Positions 33,744-41,078 of a DNA stretch of 64,000 nucleotides are shown here, one piece after another (position 1 is the stretch's first letter; each line of letters begins with the position of its first letter). Source of the stretch: Stenotrophomonas sp. VV52 (GTDB lineage Bacteria; Pseudomonadota; Gammaproteobacteria; Xanthomonadales; Xanthomonadaceae); contig NZ_PKQQ01000003.1 of the NCBI RefSeq assembly GCF_002893095.1, positions 471,789-535,788 of the forward strand, written 5' to 3'. Below the pieces are notes generated by a model, which saw only the letters and a program-made list of their open reading frames with translations, was not told the DNA's origin and made no database searches. Position numbers and translations under genes: made by a program.

Positions 33744-34313
33744 ATGCCCGAACGCGCCCCGCCCCGGATCGACCCGCAGCCGCTGCCCTACGTGGCGCAA
33801 CTGGGCGAGCGCGCGCCGGCAGAGGTGGACCTGGTGGTGATCCACTGCACCGAACTGCCGGACCTGGAGATGGCCCGCCGCTATGGCGAGCGGGTGCTGT
33901 ACGACAGTGGCAGCGGCAACAGCGGGCATTACTACATCGACCGCGACGGCAGCATCGTGCAGTACGTGCCGGTGGAGCGCGTCGCCCATCATGTGAGCGG
34001 CTACAACCCGCGTTCGATCGGCATCGAGCTGGTCAACAGCGGGCGCTATCCGCACTGGCTGGACTCGCGCCACCAGGAAATGGCCGAGGCCTACCCGGAC
34101 GCGCAGATCGCCGCGTTGATCGACCTGCTGCAGCACCTGTGCCTGACGCTGCCAGGCCTGCGCCACATTGCAGGGCACGAAAGCCTGGACACGCGCCTGG
34201 AACCGGCCAGCGACGACCCCGAACGCCAGGTGGCGCGCAAACGCGACCCGGGCCCGCTGTTTCCGTGGCCACGGGTATTGGCGGCGGTGGCGCTGGAGCC
34301 GTTGGCCCCCTGA
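33744..34313 (+). CDS. ampD: N-acetylmuramoyl-L-alanine amidase AmpD
   Basis: A 189-residue amidase_2 (PGRP fold) protein without signal peptide, so cytoplasmic like AmpD. VVIHCTE (His34), the HYYIDRDGSIVQYVP strand, HHVSGYNPRSIGIELVN, HIAGHESLD and RKRDPGPLF supply the zinc site and catalytic residues. It would cut the lactyl-amide bond of 1,6-anhydro-muropeptides during peptidoglycan recycling. In bacteria with AmpR-controlled beta-lactamases its loss derepresses them, which is relevant to Stenotrophomonas. Paralogues (AmpDh) exist in relatives, so whether this is the main AmpD is not certain. Confidence 0.87.
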   Translation: MPERAPPRIDPQPLPYVAQLGERAPAEVDLVVIHCTELPDLEMARRYGERVLYDSGSGNSGHYYIDRDGSIVQYVPVERVAHHVSGYNPRSIGIELVNSGRYPHWLDSRHQEMAEAYPDAQIAALIDLLQHLCLTLPGLRHIAGHESLDTRLEPASDDPERQVARKRDPGPLFPWPRVLAAVALEPLAP

Positions 34314-35222
34314 TTACCCGCCGGTCGCCACCGGCCGCGAGGAATCGCCTACCCACCCGCTCCAGGAGTCCGCGTAGACGCGGGCGCCGTGCAGCCCGGC
34401 CACTTCCATCGCCAGCAGCAGGTGGCATGCAGTCACGCCCGAGCCGCACATGACCACCACCTCGCTGGGGTCATGGCGGCCGATCAACGGCCGCAGTTCG
34501 GCCTGCAGCTCGGCGGCGGGGCGCAGCCGGCCCGCGTGCACGTTCAACCCGAACGGACGGTTGACCGCACCGGGCACGTGCCCGGCGACTGGGTCCAGCG
34601 GCTCCACCTCACCGCGGAAACGTTCGCCGGCGCGCGCGTCCAGCAGCCAGCCTGGCGCATGCTTCAGCCGCGCGGCGACCTCTTCCACCGATGCGACCTG
34701 GGTCATGTCGAACTGGCCCGGATAGGGCGGCAGCGCGGTCACCTGCGGCACCCCGGTATCCAGCGGCAGGCCCGCCGCCTGCCAGGCAGCCACGCCCCCA
34801 TCGAGCACCGCGACCCGGGCATGCCCGATCAGCCGCAGCAGCCACCATGCCCGCGCGGCGGCCATGCTGCCATCGCCGCCGTCGTACACCACCACCTGCG
34901 TGTCCGGACCGATGCCCCAACGCCCCAGCGTGGCGGCGAAGGCCTCGCTGTCCGGCAGCGGGTGTCGGCCGTGTCCGACCCGGTCCATGTCGGCCAGGTC
35001 GCGGTTGAGATCGGCCTGCACGGCACCCGGCAGGTGCCCCTGCGCGTAGGCCTGCGCCCCGGACTGCGGGTCGGCCAGGGAAAAGCGCACATCCAGCAGC
35101 CGCGGCGCGGCACTGGCGGTGGCGCGCGCGTCGAGCAGGCGGGTGTCGGCCTGGCCCAGCACGTTCGACAAGGTCGCAACGTCGACCAGGGTGGTCCAGC
35201 TTTCCGGATTCGGGGCAGTCAT
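34314..35222 (-). CDS. sseA: Sulfurtransferase (3-mercaptopyruvate type, SseA-like)
   Basis: A 302-residue protein of two rhodanese domains. The N-terminal one (about 10-150) is inactive in form; the C-terminal one has the active loop CGSGVTA, as in SseA/MST enzymes rather than the CRxGx[RT] of thiosulfate rhodaneses. It would move sulfur from 3-mercaptopyruvate to thiol acceptors in the cytoplasm. Its ATG overlaps the stop of the upstream Nudix-fusion gene by 4 bp, so the two are co-translated. Confidence 0.88.
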   Translation of the reverse strand: MTAPNPESWTTLVDVATLSNVLGQADTRLLDARATASAAPRLLDVRFSLADPQSGAQAYAQGHLPGAVQADLNRDLADMDRVGHGRHPLPDSEAFAATLGRWGIGPDTQVVVYDGGDGSMAAARAWWLLRLIGHARVAVLDGGVAAWQAAGLPLDTGVPQVTALPPYPGQFDMTQVASVEEVAARLKHAPGWLLDARAGERFRGEVEPLDPVAGHVPGAVNRPFGLNVHAGRLRPAAELQAELRPLIGRHDPSEVVVMCGSGVTACHLLLAMEVAGLHGARVYADSWSGWVGDSSRPVATGG

Positions 35223-36001
35223 TCGGTTTGCTCCAGGCGGCGGCGCAGGTTGTACAGGATGGCGGCGGTCGCGCCCCAGATCCGCTGGCCGGGCCAGCCG
35301 TACTCCAGTACATGGCGGATCCGGCCGCGGTGGTCGATCTCGACCTGGTGCAGGTTGGCCGGATCCATCAGGTAATCGAACGGTACTTCAAAGACTTCGG
35401 CCACTTCATCGGGCTGTGGCACCGCCACGAACCCCGGGTCGATCACCGCCACCACCGGCATCACCCGGTAGCCGGTGATGGTCACGAAAGGATCGAGGTA
35501 GCCCAGCACCTGCACCTGGTCGTGCTGCAGGGCGATCTCCTCGTTGCTTTCGCGGATCGCCGCGGCCACCGCGTCGCGGTCATCGGGCTCCTGGCGTCCG
35601 CCGGGAAAGCCGACCTGGCCGCCATGCTGGCGCAGGGTGTCGGTGCGCCGGGTCAGCAGCACCTGCGCACCGCTGGCACGCGGAATGATGCCGGCCAGCA
35701 CCGCCGCTTCCACCGGCGGCCCGGGGGGCAGCAGGTCGGCCAGCTCGCTGCGGTTCCAGCCATCGCCGCCGGGCGGCGCATCCAGCGGATGCAGCGCGCG
35801 CAGCAGGCGCTCGTGCGCGGCCAGCGAGCTGCCCAGCGACTGTCGCAGCTGCTCACGCAGCGGCAAAACCTGCTGCATCACGTGTTCCTGTTCGTGTCGG
35901 GTCATGGTCGACCAGCGGGTGATTTCGTCCACGTTGCGCAGGCAGCCACCGCACAGGCCCGCGCGGTCGAGCGCGCAGATTCCGATGCAGGGGCTGGGCA
36001 T
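35219..36001 (-). CDS. DUF1289-Nudix fusion (CoA pyrophosphatase-like)
   Basis: A 260-residue protein in two parts. Residues 1-45 (MPSPCIGICALDRAGLCGGC, then VDEITRW) match DUF1289, a small Cys motif with Cys5, Cys9, Cys17 and Cys20 that may bind metal. Residues 95-255 are a Nudix domain: VGFPGGRQEPDDRDAVAAAI followed by RESNEEI is the NudL/CoA-pyrophosphatase form of the Nudix box, with Arg150, Glu151, Glu154 and Glu155. It would hydrolyse CoA or related pyrophosphates. These domains are usually separate proteins. ATG at 36001 is chosen because DUF1289 begins there. It is coupled to sseA. Confidence 0.85.
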   Translation of the reverse strand: MPSPCIGICALDRAGLCGGCLRNVDEITRWSTMTRHEQEHVMQQVLPLREQLRQSLGSSLAAHERLLRALHPLDAPPGGDGWNRSELADLLPPGPPVEAAVLAGIIPRASGAQVLLTRRTDTLRQHGGQVGFPGGRQEPDDRDAVAAAIRESNEEIALQHDQVQVLGYLDPFVTITGYRVMPVVAVIDPGFVAVPQPDEVAEVFEVPFDYLMDPANLHQVEIDHRGRIRHVLEYGWPGQRIWGATAAILYNLRRRLEQTE

Positions 36002-36054
36002 GGCATGGGGGGAATGTTCCGGATAATGCACGGGGCAACAGTAACGCGAATCCA

Positions 36055-36095
36055 GAAACAAAAAACGCGCCGATGTTGCCATCGACGCGTTTTCT
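36055..36095 (-). terminator. Intrinsic terminator of the FKBP-like gene
   Basis: AACGCG-C-CGATG (36064-36075) and CATCG-A-CGCGTT (36080-36091) pair around TTGC with a single mismatch. On the minus strand the stem runs into a T tract (complement of 36055-36063). It sits 19 bp past the FKBP-like stop codon. Confidence 0.8.
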
Positions 36096-36109
36096 GTTTT
36101 CAGCCGTTG

Positions 36110-36811
36110 TTACTTGACGCTGACCAACTTGATTTCAAACTGCACGGCCACGTTCGGCGGGAACGGGGTGCGCGGATCGGCACCGTAGGCCTGCTCCGGC
36201 GGCAGGGTGACTTCCCACTTGGAACCGGCCGGCATCTGCAGCAGCACTTCGCGCATGGCCTTCATTTCGACTTCGCTGACCTTGATCGACGGAATCTGCT
36301 GGGCGGGACGCGCTTCGGCCGGGCGCTGGCCGAACGGGTACGGACCAGCCACTTCCAGCTGCACGGTGCTGGCCTGGGTCGGCTTGGCGCCCGAGCCGGT
36401 TTCAACGACGCGGTACTGCACGCCGCTCGGCAGGGTCTGCACGCCGGCCTTGGCCTTGTTGGCGGCCAGGAACTGGGTGCTCTTGGTCTTGTTTTCGCCG
36501 GCAGCCTTCTCGTACTCGGCCTTGGCGGCCTGGGCACGACCCTGCTCACGCTTCTGGAACGCTTCAACGGCCGGCTTGAGCTGCTCGGCGGTGATCGCCG
36601 GCTGCTTCTTGGCGTAGGCATCCTGCAGGCCCTTCACCACCGAGTTGATGTCCAGCTGCTCGCCACGCTGGGTGAGCTCGGCCAGGTTGTTGCCGTAGTC
36701 GTAACCGAAGTAATAGCTCAGCTTGCCCTTTTCGGACGAAGTGTCCTGGGCGAAGGCATTGCCCGTCAGGGCCAGGGCCGCGACGGCGACCGCGATAGAA
36801 CGCAACTTCAT
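36110..36811 (-). CDS. Periplasmic FKBP-like protein (FkpA type, active site degenerate)
   Basis: A 233-residue protein with a signal peptide (1-21, cleaved after AFA), an FkpA-type helical N-domain (22-115) for dimerisation and chaperone activity, and an FKBP-like domain (122-233). The FKBP part keeps SGVQYRVVETGSGAKP, LLQMPAGSKWEVTLPPEQAYG and QFEIKLVSV, but the segment that should read YxGxLxDGxxFDSS...VIPGW is replaced by VAGPYPFGQRPAEARPAQQI...EMKAM. The usual catalytic-pocket Tyr, Phe, Asp and Trp are therefore missing. Chaperone activity may persist, proline isomerisation probably does not. GGAGA lies eight bases before the ATG. Confidence 0.82.
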   Translation of the reverse strand: MKLRSIAVAVAALALTGNAFAQDTSSEKGKLSYYFGYDYGNNLAELTQRGEQLDINSVVKGLQDAYAKKQPAITAEQLKPAVEAFQKREQGRAQAAKAEYEKAAGENKTKSTQFLAANKAKAGVQTLPSGVQYRVVETGSGAKPTQASTVQLEVAGPYPFGQRPAEARPAQQIPSIKVSEVEMKAMREVLLQMPAGSKWEVTLPPEQAYGADPRTPFPPNVAVQFEIKLVSVK

Positions 36812-36981
36812 CAAACGTTTCTCCAGGGGTGGTAACTCAGGACGCATTGGGCCGCCCTGAGGCGACGGGTTAGGATAGCCGCCGCAACGTTGAACCGCCA
36901 CTAACGACGGAGGCTTTGACCTGCTTTCGTTTCCAGAGTTCAAAATCACTTTTTTTTAACGTTTTACCAGGAGTTTCCGCC

Positions 36982-37395
36982 GTGGCCGACGTGCCCCTGA
37001 CCGTTGCCGACGATGGTGCCACCCCTGCGCGCCCGGTCAACCGCTCCGTGGTTCAGGGAGGTGAGGTGCTGCGCTGCGTGCTGGCCGACGATCTGGACGC
37101 GGCGCTCGCGGCGGGGTTGATGGATTACGTGCCCGCGCCCGGCGACGACACCCTGGTGCCTGGCCACCCCGACCTGCCGGCCCGCCTGCTGCAGGCCCAG
37201 CGCCAGTTGCAGCGCGCCTGGGCCGCGCGTGAGCGCTACCAGGCGCGCGCGCAACGGCTGGCGCGACGCGCGGCCGAACGCGAGGCACGCCGCGCCCCGC
37301 CCGCCCCCACCCCCGACCTGAAACCGGCCCTGCCGCCAGCCGCTGCTGCGATCCTCGCGCGCGCCAAGGCCAAGGCCGCTGGAAAACCTTCCTGA
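36982..37395 (+). CDS. Small basic hypothetical protein upstream of nth
   Basis: A 137-residue protein with a GTG start; AGGAG lies eight bases upstream. The N-terminal half (to about 75) is acidic and mixed; the rest is a long Arg/Ala-rich helix (RAWAARERYQARAQRLARRA) followed by a Pro/Ala tail. I do not recognise a family. Its stop overlaps the nth start (TGATG), so the two are co-translated, which hints at a shared regulon but not at a function. TTGACC at 36916-36921 followed by TTCAAA at 36939-36944 (17-bp spacer) is a possible promoter. Confidence 0.65.
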   Translation: MADVPLTVADDGATPARPVNRSVVQGGEVLRCVLADDLDAALAAGLMDYVPAPGDDTLVPGHPDLPARLLQAQRQLQRAWAARERYQARAQRLARRAAEREARRAPPAPTPDLKPALPPAAAAILARAKAKAAGKPS

Positions 37396-38081
37396 TGCCA
37401 ACCGTTGCAAAAGCCGCGCCCCGGGCCGCACCGCGCAGCGCGCGCATGCCCAAGGCCGACGTGGTGGAAATGTTCACCCGCCTGCGCGAACTCAATCCGC
37501 ATCCCAAGACCGAACTGGAATACAGCACGCCGTTCGAACTGCTGGTGGCGGTGGCGCTGTCGGCGCAGGCCACCGATGTCGGCGTCAACAAGGCCACGCG
37601 CAAACTGTTCCCGGTGGCGAACACACCGCAGGCGATCCTGGCGCTGGGCGAAGACGGGCTGAAGAAATACATCGCCACCATCGGGCTGTTCAATGCGAAG
37701 GCGAAGAACGTGATTGCCACCTGCCGGCTGCTGATCGAACAGCATGGCGGCGAGGTGCCGCGCGACCGCGCCGCGCTGGAGGCCCTGCCCGGGGTCGGGC
37801 GCAAGACCGCCAACGTGGTGCTCAACACCGCCTTCGGCGAACCGGTGATGGCCGTGGACACGCACATCTTCCGGGTGGCCAACCGGACCGGGCTGGCGCC
37901 GGGCAAGCACGTCCGCGCCGTCGAGGACGGCCTGGTGAAGACGATTCCGGCCGAGTTCCTGCTCGACGCCCACCATTGGCTGATCCTGCACGGCCGTTAC
38001 GTGTGCAAGGCGCGCAAGCCGGACTGCCCGCAGTGCGTGATCCGCGACCTGTGCCGGTTCAAGCAGAAAACCGCCGCCTGA
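37395..38081 (+). CDS. nth: Endonuclease III
   Basis: A 228-residue DNA glycosylase/AP lyase of base-excision repair. The helix-hairpin-helix LPGVGRKTANVVLN contains the catalytic Lys, VDTHIFRVANR the catalytic Asp, and CKARKPDCPQCVIRDLC near the C-terminus binds the [4Fe-4S] cluster with C-x6-C-x2-C-x5-C spacing. It removes oxidised pyrimidines. An N-terminal 17-residue Ala/Arg-rich extension precedes the usual start (MPKADVVEMF). The gene is coupled to the small protein before it. Confidence 0.95.
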   Translation: MPTVAKAAPRAAPRSARMPKADVVEMFTRLRELNPHPKTELEYSTPFELLVAVALSAQATDVGVNKATRKLFPVANTPQAILALGEDGLKKYIATIGLFNAKAKNVIATCRLLIEQHGGEVPRDRAALEALPGVGRKTANVVLNTAFGEPVMAVDTHIFRVANRTGLAPGKHVRAVEDGLVKTIPAEFLLDAHHWLILHGRYVCKARKPDCPQCVIRDLCRFKQKTAA

Positions 38082-38179
38082 GCCGGCATTCCGACTGCCA
38101 TCTGGACGCAACCGGGCAGTCATCTGTTTCAGGCAGCGTGGGCAACCCCAGCTGCCATCGGGCCCGGGCTTGGGGACGC

Positions 38180-38219
38180 TTTGTCTGAAACTGTCATATT
38201 TACGCAATCTTCACTTATT
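38180..38219 (+). promoter_or_regulatory. Candidate Pho box upstream of the phosphate porin
   Basis: CTGTCAT at 38191-38197 matches the PhoB half-site exactly, and weaker copies occur at 11-bp steps (ACGCAAT at 38202, ACTTATT at 38213). The position, 45-85 bp before the ATG, fits PhoB activation in low phosphate. The weaker copies make it less certain than the pstS boxes. Confidence 0.5.
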
Positions 38220-38262
38220 AGCCTGCGCAGCATCTTCCCACCTGCCTGCAAGGCTCCTTTCC

Positions 38263-39474
38263 ATGAAACTGCATCGCCAACTCCTCACTGCGGCCGTGGC
38301 TGCTGCGCTGTTCGTGCCGGCCGCCCACGCTGAAGTGGCCATCGACGTGATCGGCGGCTCGGAGATCACCTTCGAAGGCCTGGTCCAGGCCGACGGCAAC
38401 TGGTTCGACAACGATGTGACCGACCTCAACGGTGGCGATGCCGCCAACGGCAAGGACAGCGAATTCGAGCTGCGCCGTGCCGAGCTGGTGCTCAAGGGCA
38501 AGGGCCCGGGCAACGTGGAATGGGTGGTCGGTTATGACGCCAAGGCCGACAAGTTCCTGGACACCAACGTGAAGTACAAGCTGGCGGGCAACGCCAACCA
38601 CTTCGTGCAGCTGGGCCAGTTCAAGCAGCCCAACAGCCTGGAAGAACTGTCCAGCACCAAGAACAACGACTTCATCTCCAAGGCTGCGGTCACCAACACC
38701 TACGCCGTGGCCCGTCGCCTCGGTGGCGCGTACAGCTTCGGCGACGCCAACTGGTCGGTCACCGCCAGCGCCTTCGGCCGCGAACTGACCCGCAACCTGG
38801 CCCACGGCAGCGGCTACGGCGCGCGTGGTACCTGGGCGCCGATCAACGAGAAGGGCCAGGTCCTGCACTTCGGCCTGAGCTATGTCGACTACGACACCGA
38901 CGCCGACACCCTGCGCGTGCGTGCCCGTCCGAATGCCGACCTGGCCACCGCGCGCCTGGTCGACAGCGGCAACCTGACCGACACCGACCGGGTCAAGACG
39001 ATCGGCGCGGAAGCGATGTACATCGGCGGCCCGTTCAAGGCCCAGGCCGAGTACTACACCAGCGAAGCCAAGCGCATGACGCGCGACAACTACACCAGCG
39101 ACGGCTTCTACGTCAGCGGCCTGTGGAACATCACCGGCGAAAGCTGGGGCTACAAGGGCGGCACCCCGACCACCGGCCTGCCGGACGAGCCGGGCCGTGG
39201 CATGTGGCAGCTGGGCGCGCGTTACGACTCGATGAACCTGGACGACGGCCATCTGAACGCCAATCCGGTTGCCGGTCGTCCGCCGATCGTGGACGGCGTG
39301 CTCGGCGGCAAGATGGATATCTGGACCGTGGGCGTGAACTACTACTGGCGCTCCAACACCAAGTTCGCGCTGAACTACGTGATGGTGGACAGCAAGAAGT
39401 ACAGCTCGGCCAGCCGTACCTTCGTCAATGACGATCCGAACATCCTGGAAGCGCGCCTGCAGTTCTTCTGGTAA
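38263..39474 (+). CDS. OprO/OprP-family phosphate-selective porin
   Basis: A 403-residue outer-membrane porin. A signal peptide (1-24, cleaved after AHA) is followed by alternating amphipathic strands, ending in the aromatic ARLQFFW-COOH expected for BAM recognition. FELRRAELVLKGKGPGNVEWVVGYD and FVQLGQFKQPNSLEELSSTKNNDFI are OprP-type conserved segments. It should let phosphate or polyphosphate cross the outer membrane. The following pst-phoU block and a candidate Pho box make a phosphate-starvation role very likely. A strong terminator follows. Confidence 0.9.
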   Translation: MKLHRQLLTAAVAAALFVPAAHAEVAIDVIGGSEITFEGLVQADGNWFDNDVTDLNGGDAANGKDSEFELRRAELVLKGKGPGNVEWVVGYDAKADKFLDTNVKYKLAGNANHFVQLGQFKQPNSLEELSSTKNNDFISKAAVTNTYAVARRLGGAYSFGDANWSVTASAFGRELTRNLAHGSGYGARGTWAPINEKGQVLHFGLSYVDYDTDADTLRVRARPNADLATARLVDSGNLTDTDRVKTIGAEAMYIGGPFKAQAEYYTSEAKRMTRDNYTSDGFYVSGLWNITGESWGYKGGTPTTGLPDEPGRGMWQLGARYDSMNLDDGHLNANPVAGRPPIVDGVLGGKMDIWTVGVNYYWRSNTKFALNYVMVDSKKYSSASRTFVNDDPNILEARLQFFW

Positions 39475-39500
39475 GTCGCACGTCACCTGTGTAATGGAAA

Positions 39501-39527
39501 GGGCGCAGCTTGGGCTGCGCCCTTTTT
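39501..39527 (+). terminator. Intrinsic terminator after the porin gene
   Basis: GGGCGCAGC (39501-39509) and GCTGCGCCC (39514-39522) form a perfect 9-bp stem around TTGG, followed by TTTTT (39523-39527). Confidence 0.92.
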
Positions 39528-39542
39528 CGTTTGGGGTTCCGT

Positions 39543-39638
39543 GGGACACGCGTGGCGTGTCGCTACGCGATCGCGCCCGGGGTCACCCCATGCGTCCGTG
39601 CCGGTTCCGTGTGCGTAGGGACACGCCATGCGTGTCCG
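39543..39638. repeat. SMAG/REP-like dimer between the porin and pstS
   Basis: Copy one at 39543-39565 (GACACGC/GCGTGTC arms, ending CTAC) and an inverted copy at 39615-39638 that begins with GTAG. They lie between the porin terminator and the pstS Pho box. Confidence 0.75.
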
Positions 39639-39653
39639 GGCCGCCGATGACGC

Positions 39654-39704
39654 GTGTCACCGTCCCGTCATATGACAGACCACGCGCTGTCACGGAACCG
39701 TTAT
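39654..39704 (+). promoter_or_regulatory. Extended Pho box: five 11-bp repeats before the first pstS
   Basis: GTGTCAC (39654), CCGTCAT (39665), CAGACCA (39676), CTGTCAC (39687) and CCGTTAT (39698) recur exactly every 11 bp. This is the PhoB direct-repeat layout (CTGTCAT every 11 bp). Two dimers of PhoB or more could bind. The pstS start is about 56 bp downstream of the last unit. Confidence 0.8.
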
Positions 39705-39759
39705 GGAATAGGCACCGGGCGGGAAACCCCGCACCATCATCCATCCCAGGAGCCACCCC

Positions 39760-40779
39760 GTGATCCACGCCTTCAAGTCGCGCGCCGCTGTTGCCGTCCT
39801 CGCCGCGTCGTCCGTGTTCGCCGCCAATGCCGCCGATGTGACCGGCGCGGGCGCATCGTTCATCTACCCGGTCATGTCCAAGTGGTCGTCCGACTACAGC
39901 ACCGCGACCGGCAAGAAGGTCAACTACCAGTCGATCGGCTCCGGCGGTGGTATCGCCCAGATCAAGGCCGCGACGGTTGACTTCGGTTCGTCCGATGCCC
40001 CGCTGAAGCCGGAAGAGCTGGCCTCGGCCGGCCTGGCCCAGTTCCCGTCGGTGATCGGCGGCGTGGTGCCGGTGATCAACGTGGCCGGCGTCGCCCCGGG
40101 CGCGCTGAAGCTGGACGGTCCGACCCTGGCCAACATCTTCCTGGGCAAGATCAAGACCTGGAACGACCCGGCCATCACCGCCCTGAACCCGGGCGTCAAG
40201 CTGCCCGACGGCAAGATCACCGTCGTGCACCGCTCGGACGGTTCGGGCACCACCTTCAACTTCGTCAACTACCTCTCCAAGGTCAACCCGGAGTGGAAGA
40301 GCAAGGTCGGCGAAGGCACCTCGGTGCAGTGGCCGGTCGGCATCGGTGGCAAGGGCAACGAAGGCGTTGCCGCGTACGTGAAGCAGATCAAGGGTGGCAT
40401 CGGCTACGTCGAACTGTCCTACGCCCTGCAGAACAAGATGTCCTACGCCGCGATGAAGAACGCGTCGGGCAAGGTCGTGCTGCCGAGCGACGAGTCGTTC
40501 GCCGCCGCTGCCGCCAGCGCCGACTGGGCCAACGCCAAGGACTTCTACCTGGTCATGACCAACGCCCCGGGCGCCGAAGCGTGGCCGATCACCGCCACCA
40601 ACTTCATCCTGGTCCGCAAGCAGCCGAAGAACGTGAACAGCGCCAAGGCCACCCAGGAGTTCTTCCGCTGGATCTACAAGAGCGGCGACGCCCAGGCCAA
40701 GCAGCTGGACTACGTGCCGCTGCCGGACAGCCTGGTCAAGCAGATCGAGACCTACTGGTCGCAGAACCTGAAATATTGA
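39760..40779 (+). CDS. pstS: Phosphate ABC transporter substrate-binding protein PstS (soluble periplasmic)
   Basis: A 339-residue phosphate-binding protein. GTG start with AGGAG nine bases upstream. The signal peptide is cleaved after ANA (about residue 24), giving a soluble periplasmic protein starting ADVTGAGASFIYP. Phosphate-site motifs are GAGASFIYP, YQSIGSGGGIAQI, VDFGSSDAPL and HRSDGSGTTFNF. It delivers phosphate to PstCAB. A second, lipoprotein paralogue follows 300 bp downstream. Three hairpins and a strong terminator separate the two, so this copy may be transcribed alone as well as from the Pho box. Confidence 0.95.
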   Translation: MIHAFKSRAAVAVLAASSVFAANAADVTGAGASFIYPVMSKWSSDYSTATGKKVNYQSIGSGGGIAQIKAATVDFGSSDAPLKPEELASAGLAQFPSVIGGVVPVINVAGVAPGALKLDGPTLANIFLGKIKTWNDPAITALNPGVKLPDGKITVVHRSDGSGTTFNFVNYLSKVNPEWKSKVGEGTSVQWPVGIGGKGNEGVAAYVKQIKGGIGYVELSYALQNKMSYAAMKNASGKVVLPSDESFAAAAASADWANAKDFYLVMTNAPGAEAWPITATNFILVRKQPKNVNSAKATQEFFRWIYKSGDAQAKQLDYVPLPDSLVKQIETYWSQNLKY

Positions 40780-40785
40780 TTGGCC

Positions 40786-40839
40786 GTCACGACCAGCGGT
40801 CGTGACCTACCACGGTAGGTATCGACCGCTGGTCGATAC
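40786..40839. repeat. SMAG/REP-like pair after the first pstS
   Basis: Two palindromes: GTCACGACC/GGTCGTGAC at 40786-40810 ending CTAC, and GTAG-GTATCGACC/GGTCGATAC at 40815-40839. They start 6 bp after the pstS stop codon. Confidence 0.75.
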
Positions 40840-40853
40840 ACCACCCAGGCAAA

Positions 40854-40922
40854 GGTGCCGCCAGGTCCTCTCTCCCCCTGGCGGCACCTCTCCGGCGCGG
40901 ATCTGCTGATCCGCGCTTTTTT
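40854..40922 (+). terminator. Long hairpin and intrinsic terminator between the two pstS genes
   Basis: GGTGCCGCCAGG (40854-40865) pairs with CCTGGCGGCACC (40877-40888), a 12-bp stem. Then GCGCGGATC (40895-40903) and GATCCGCGC (40908-40916) pair around TGCT, followed by TTTTTT (40917-40922). The second stem is a clear rho-independent terminator. Confidence 0.9.
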
Positions 40923-40994
40923 ATTGGGCGCCCTGCCCCGCCTGGGGGCCCGCCAGGCCTTGTCCTGCGGGGGTTTAACGTGCCCTCTGTCACG

Positions 40995-41023
40995 ACGTCA
41001 TCAAGCTGTAACAAAAACATCAT
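40995..41023 (+). promoter_or_regulatory. Pho box upstream of the second pstS
   Basis: ACGTCAT (40995), CTGTAAC (41006) and ACATCAT (41017) recur every 11 bp, in register with the PhoB half-site CTGTCAT. The last unit ends 55 bp before the ATG. It should start the pstS-pstC-pstA-pstB-phoU transcript. Confidence 0.65.
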
Positions 41024-41078
41024 TTCATAGCAGCGTCAGCCGGCCAGCCCGGCACCCCATCCCGCTACGGAGTGACGC

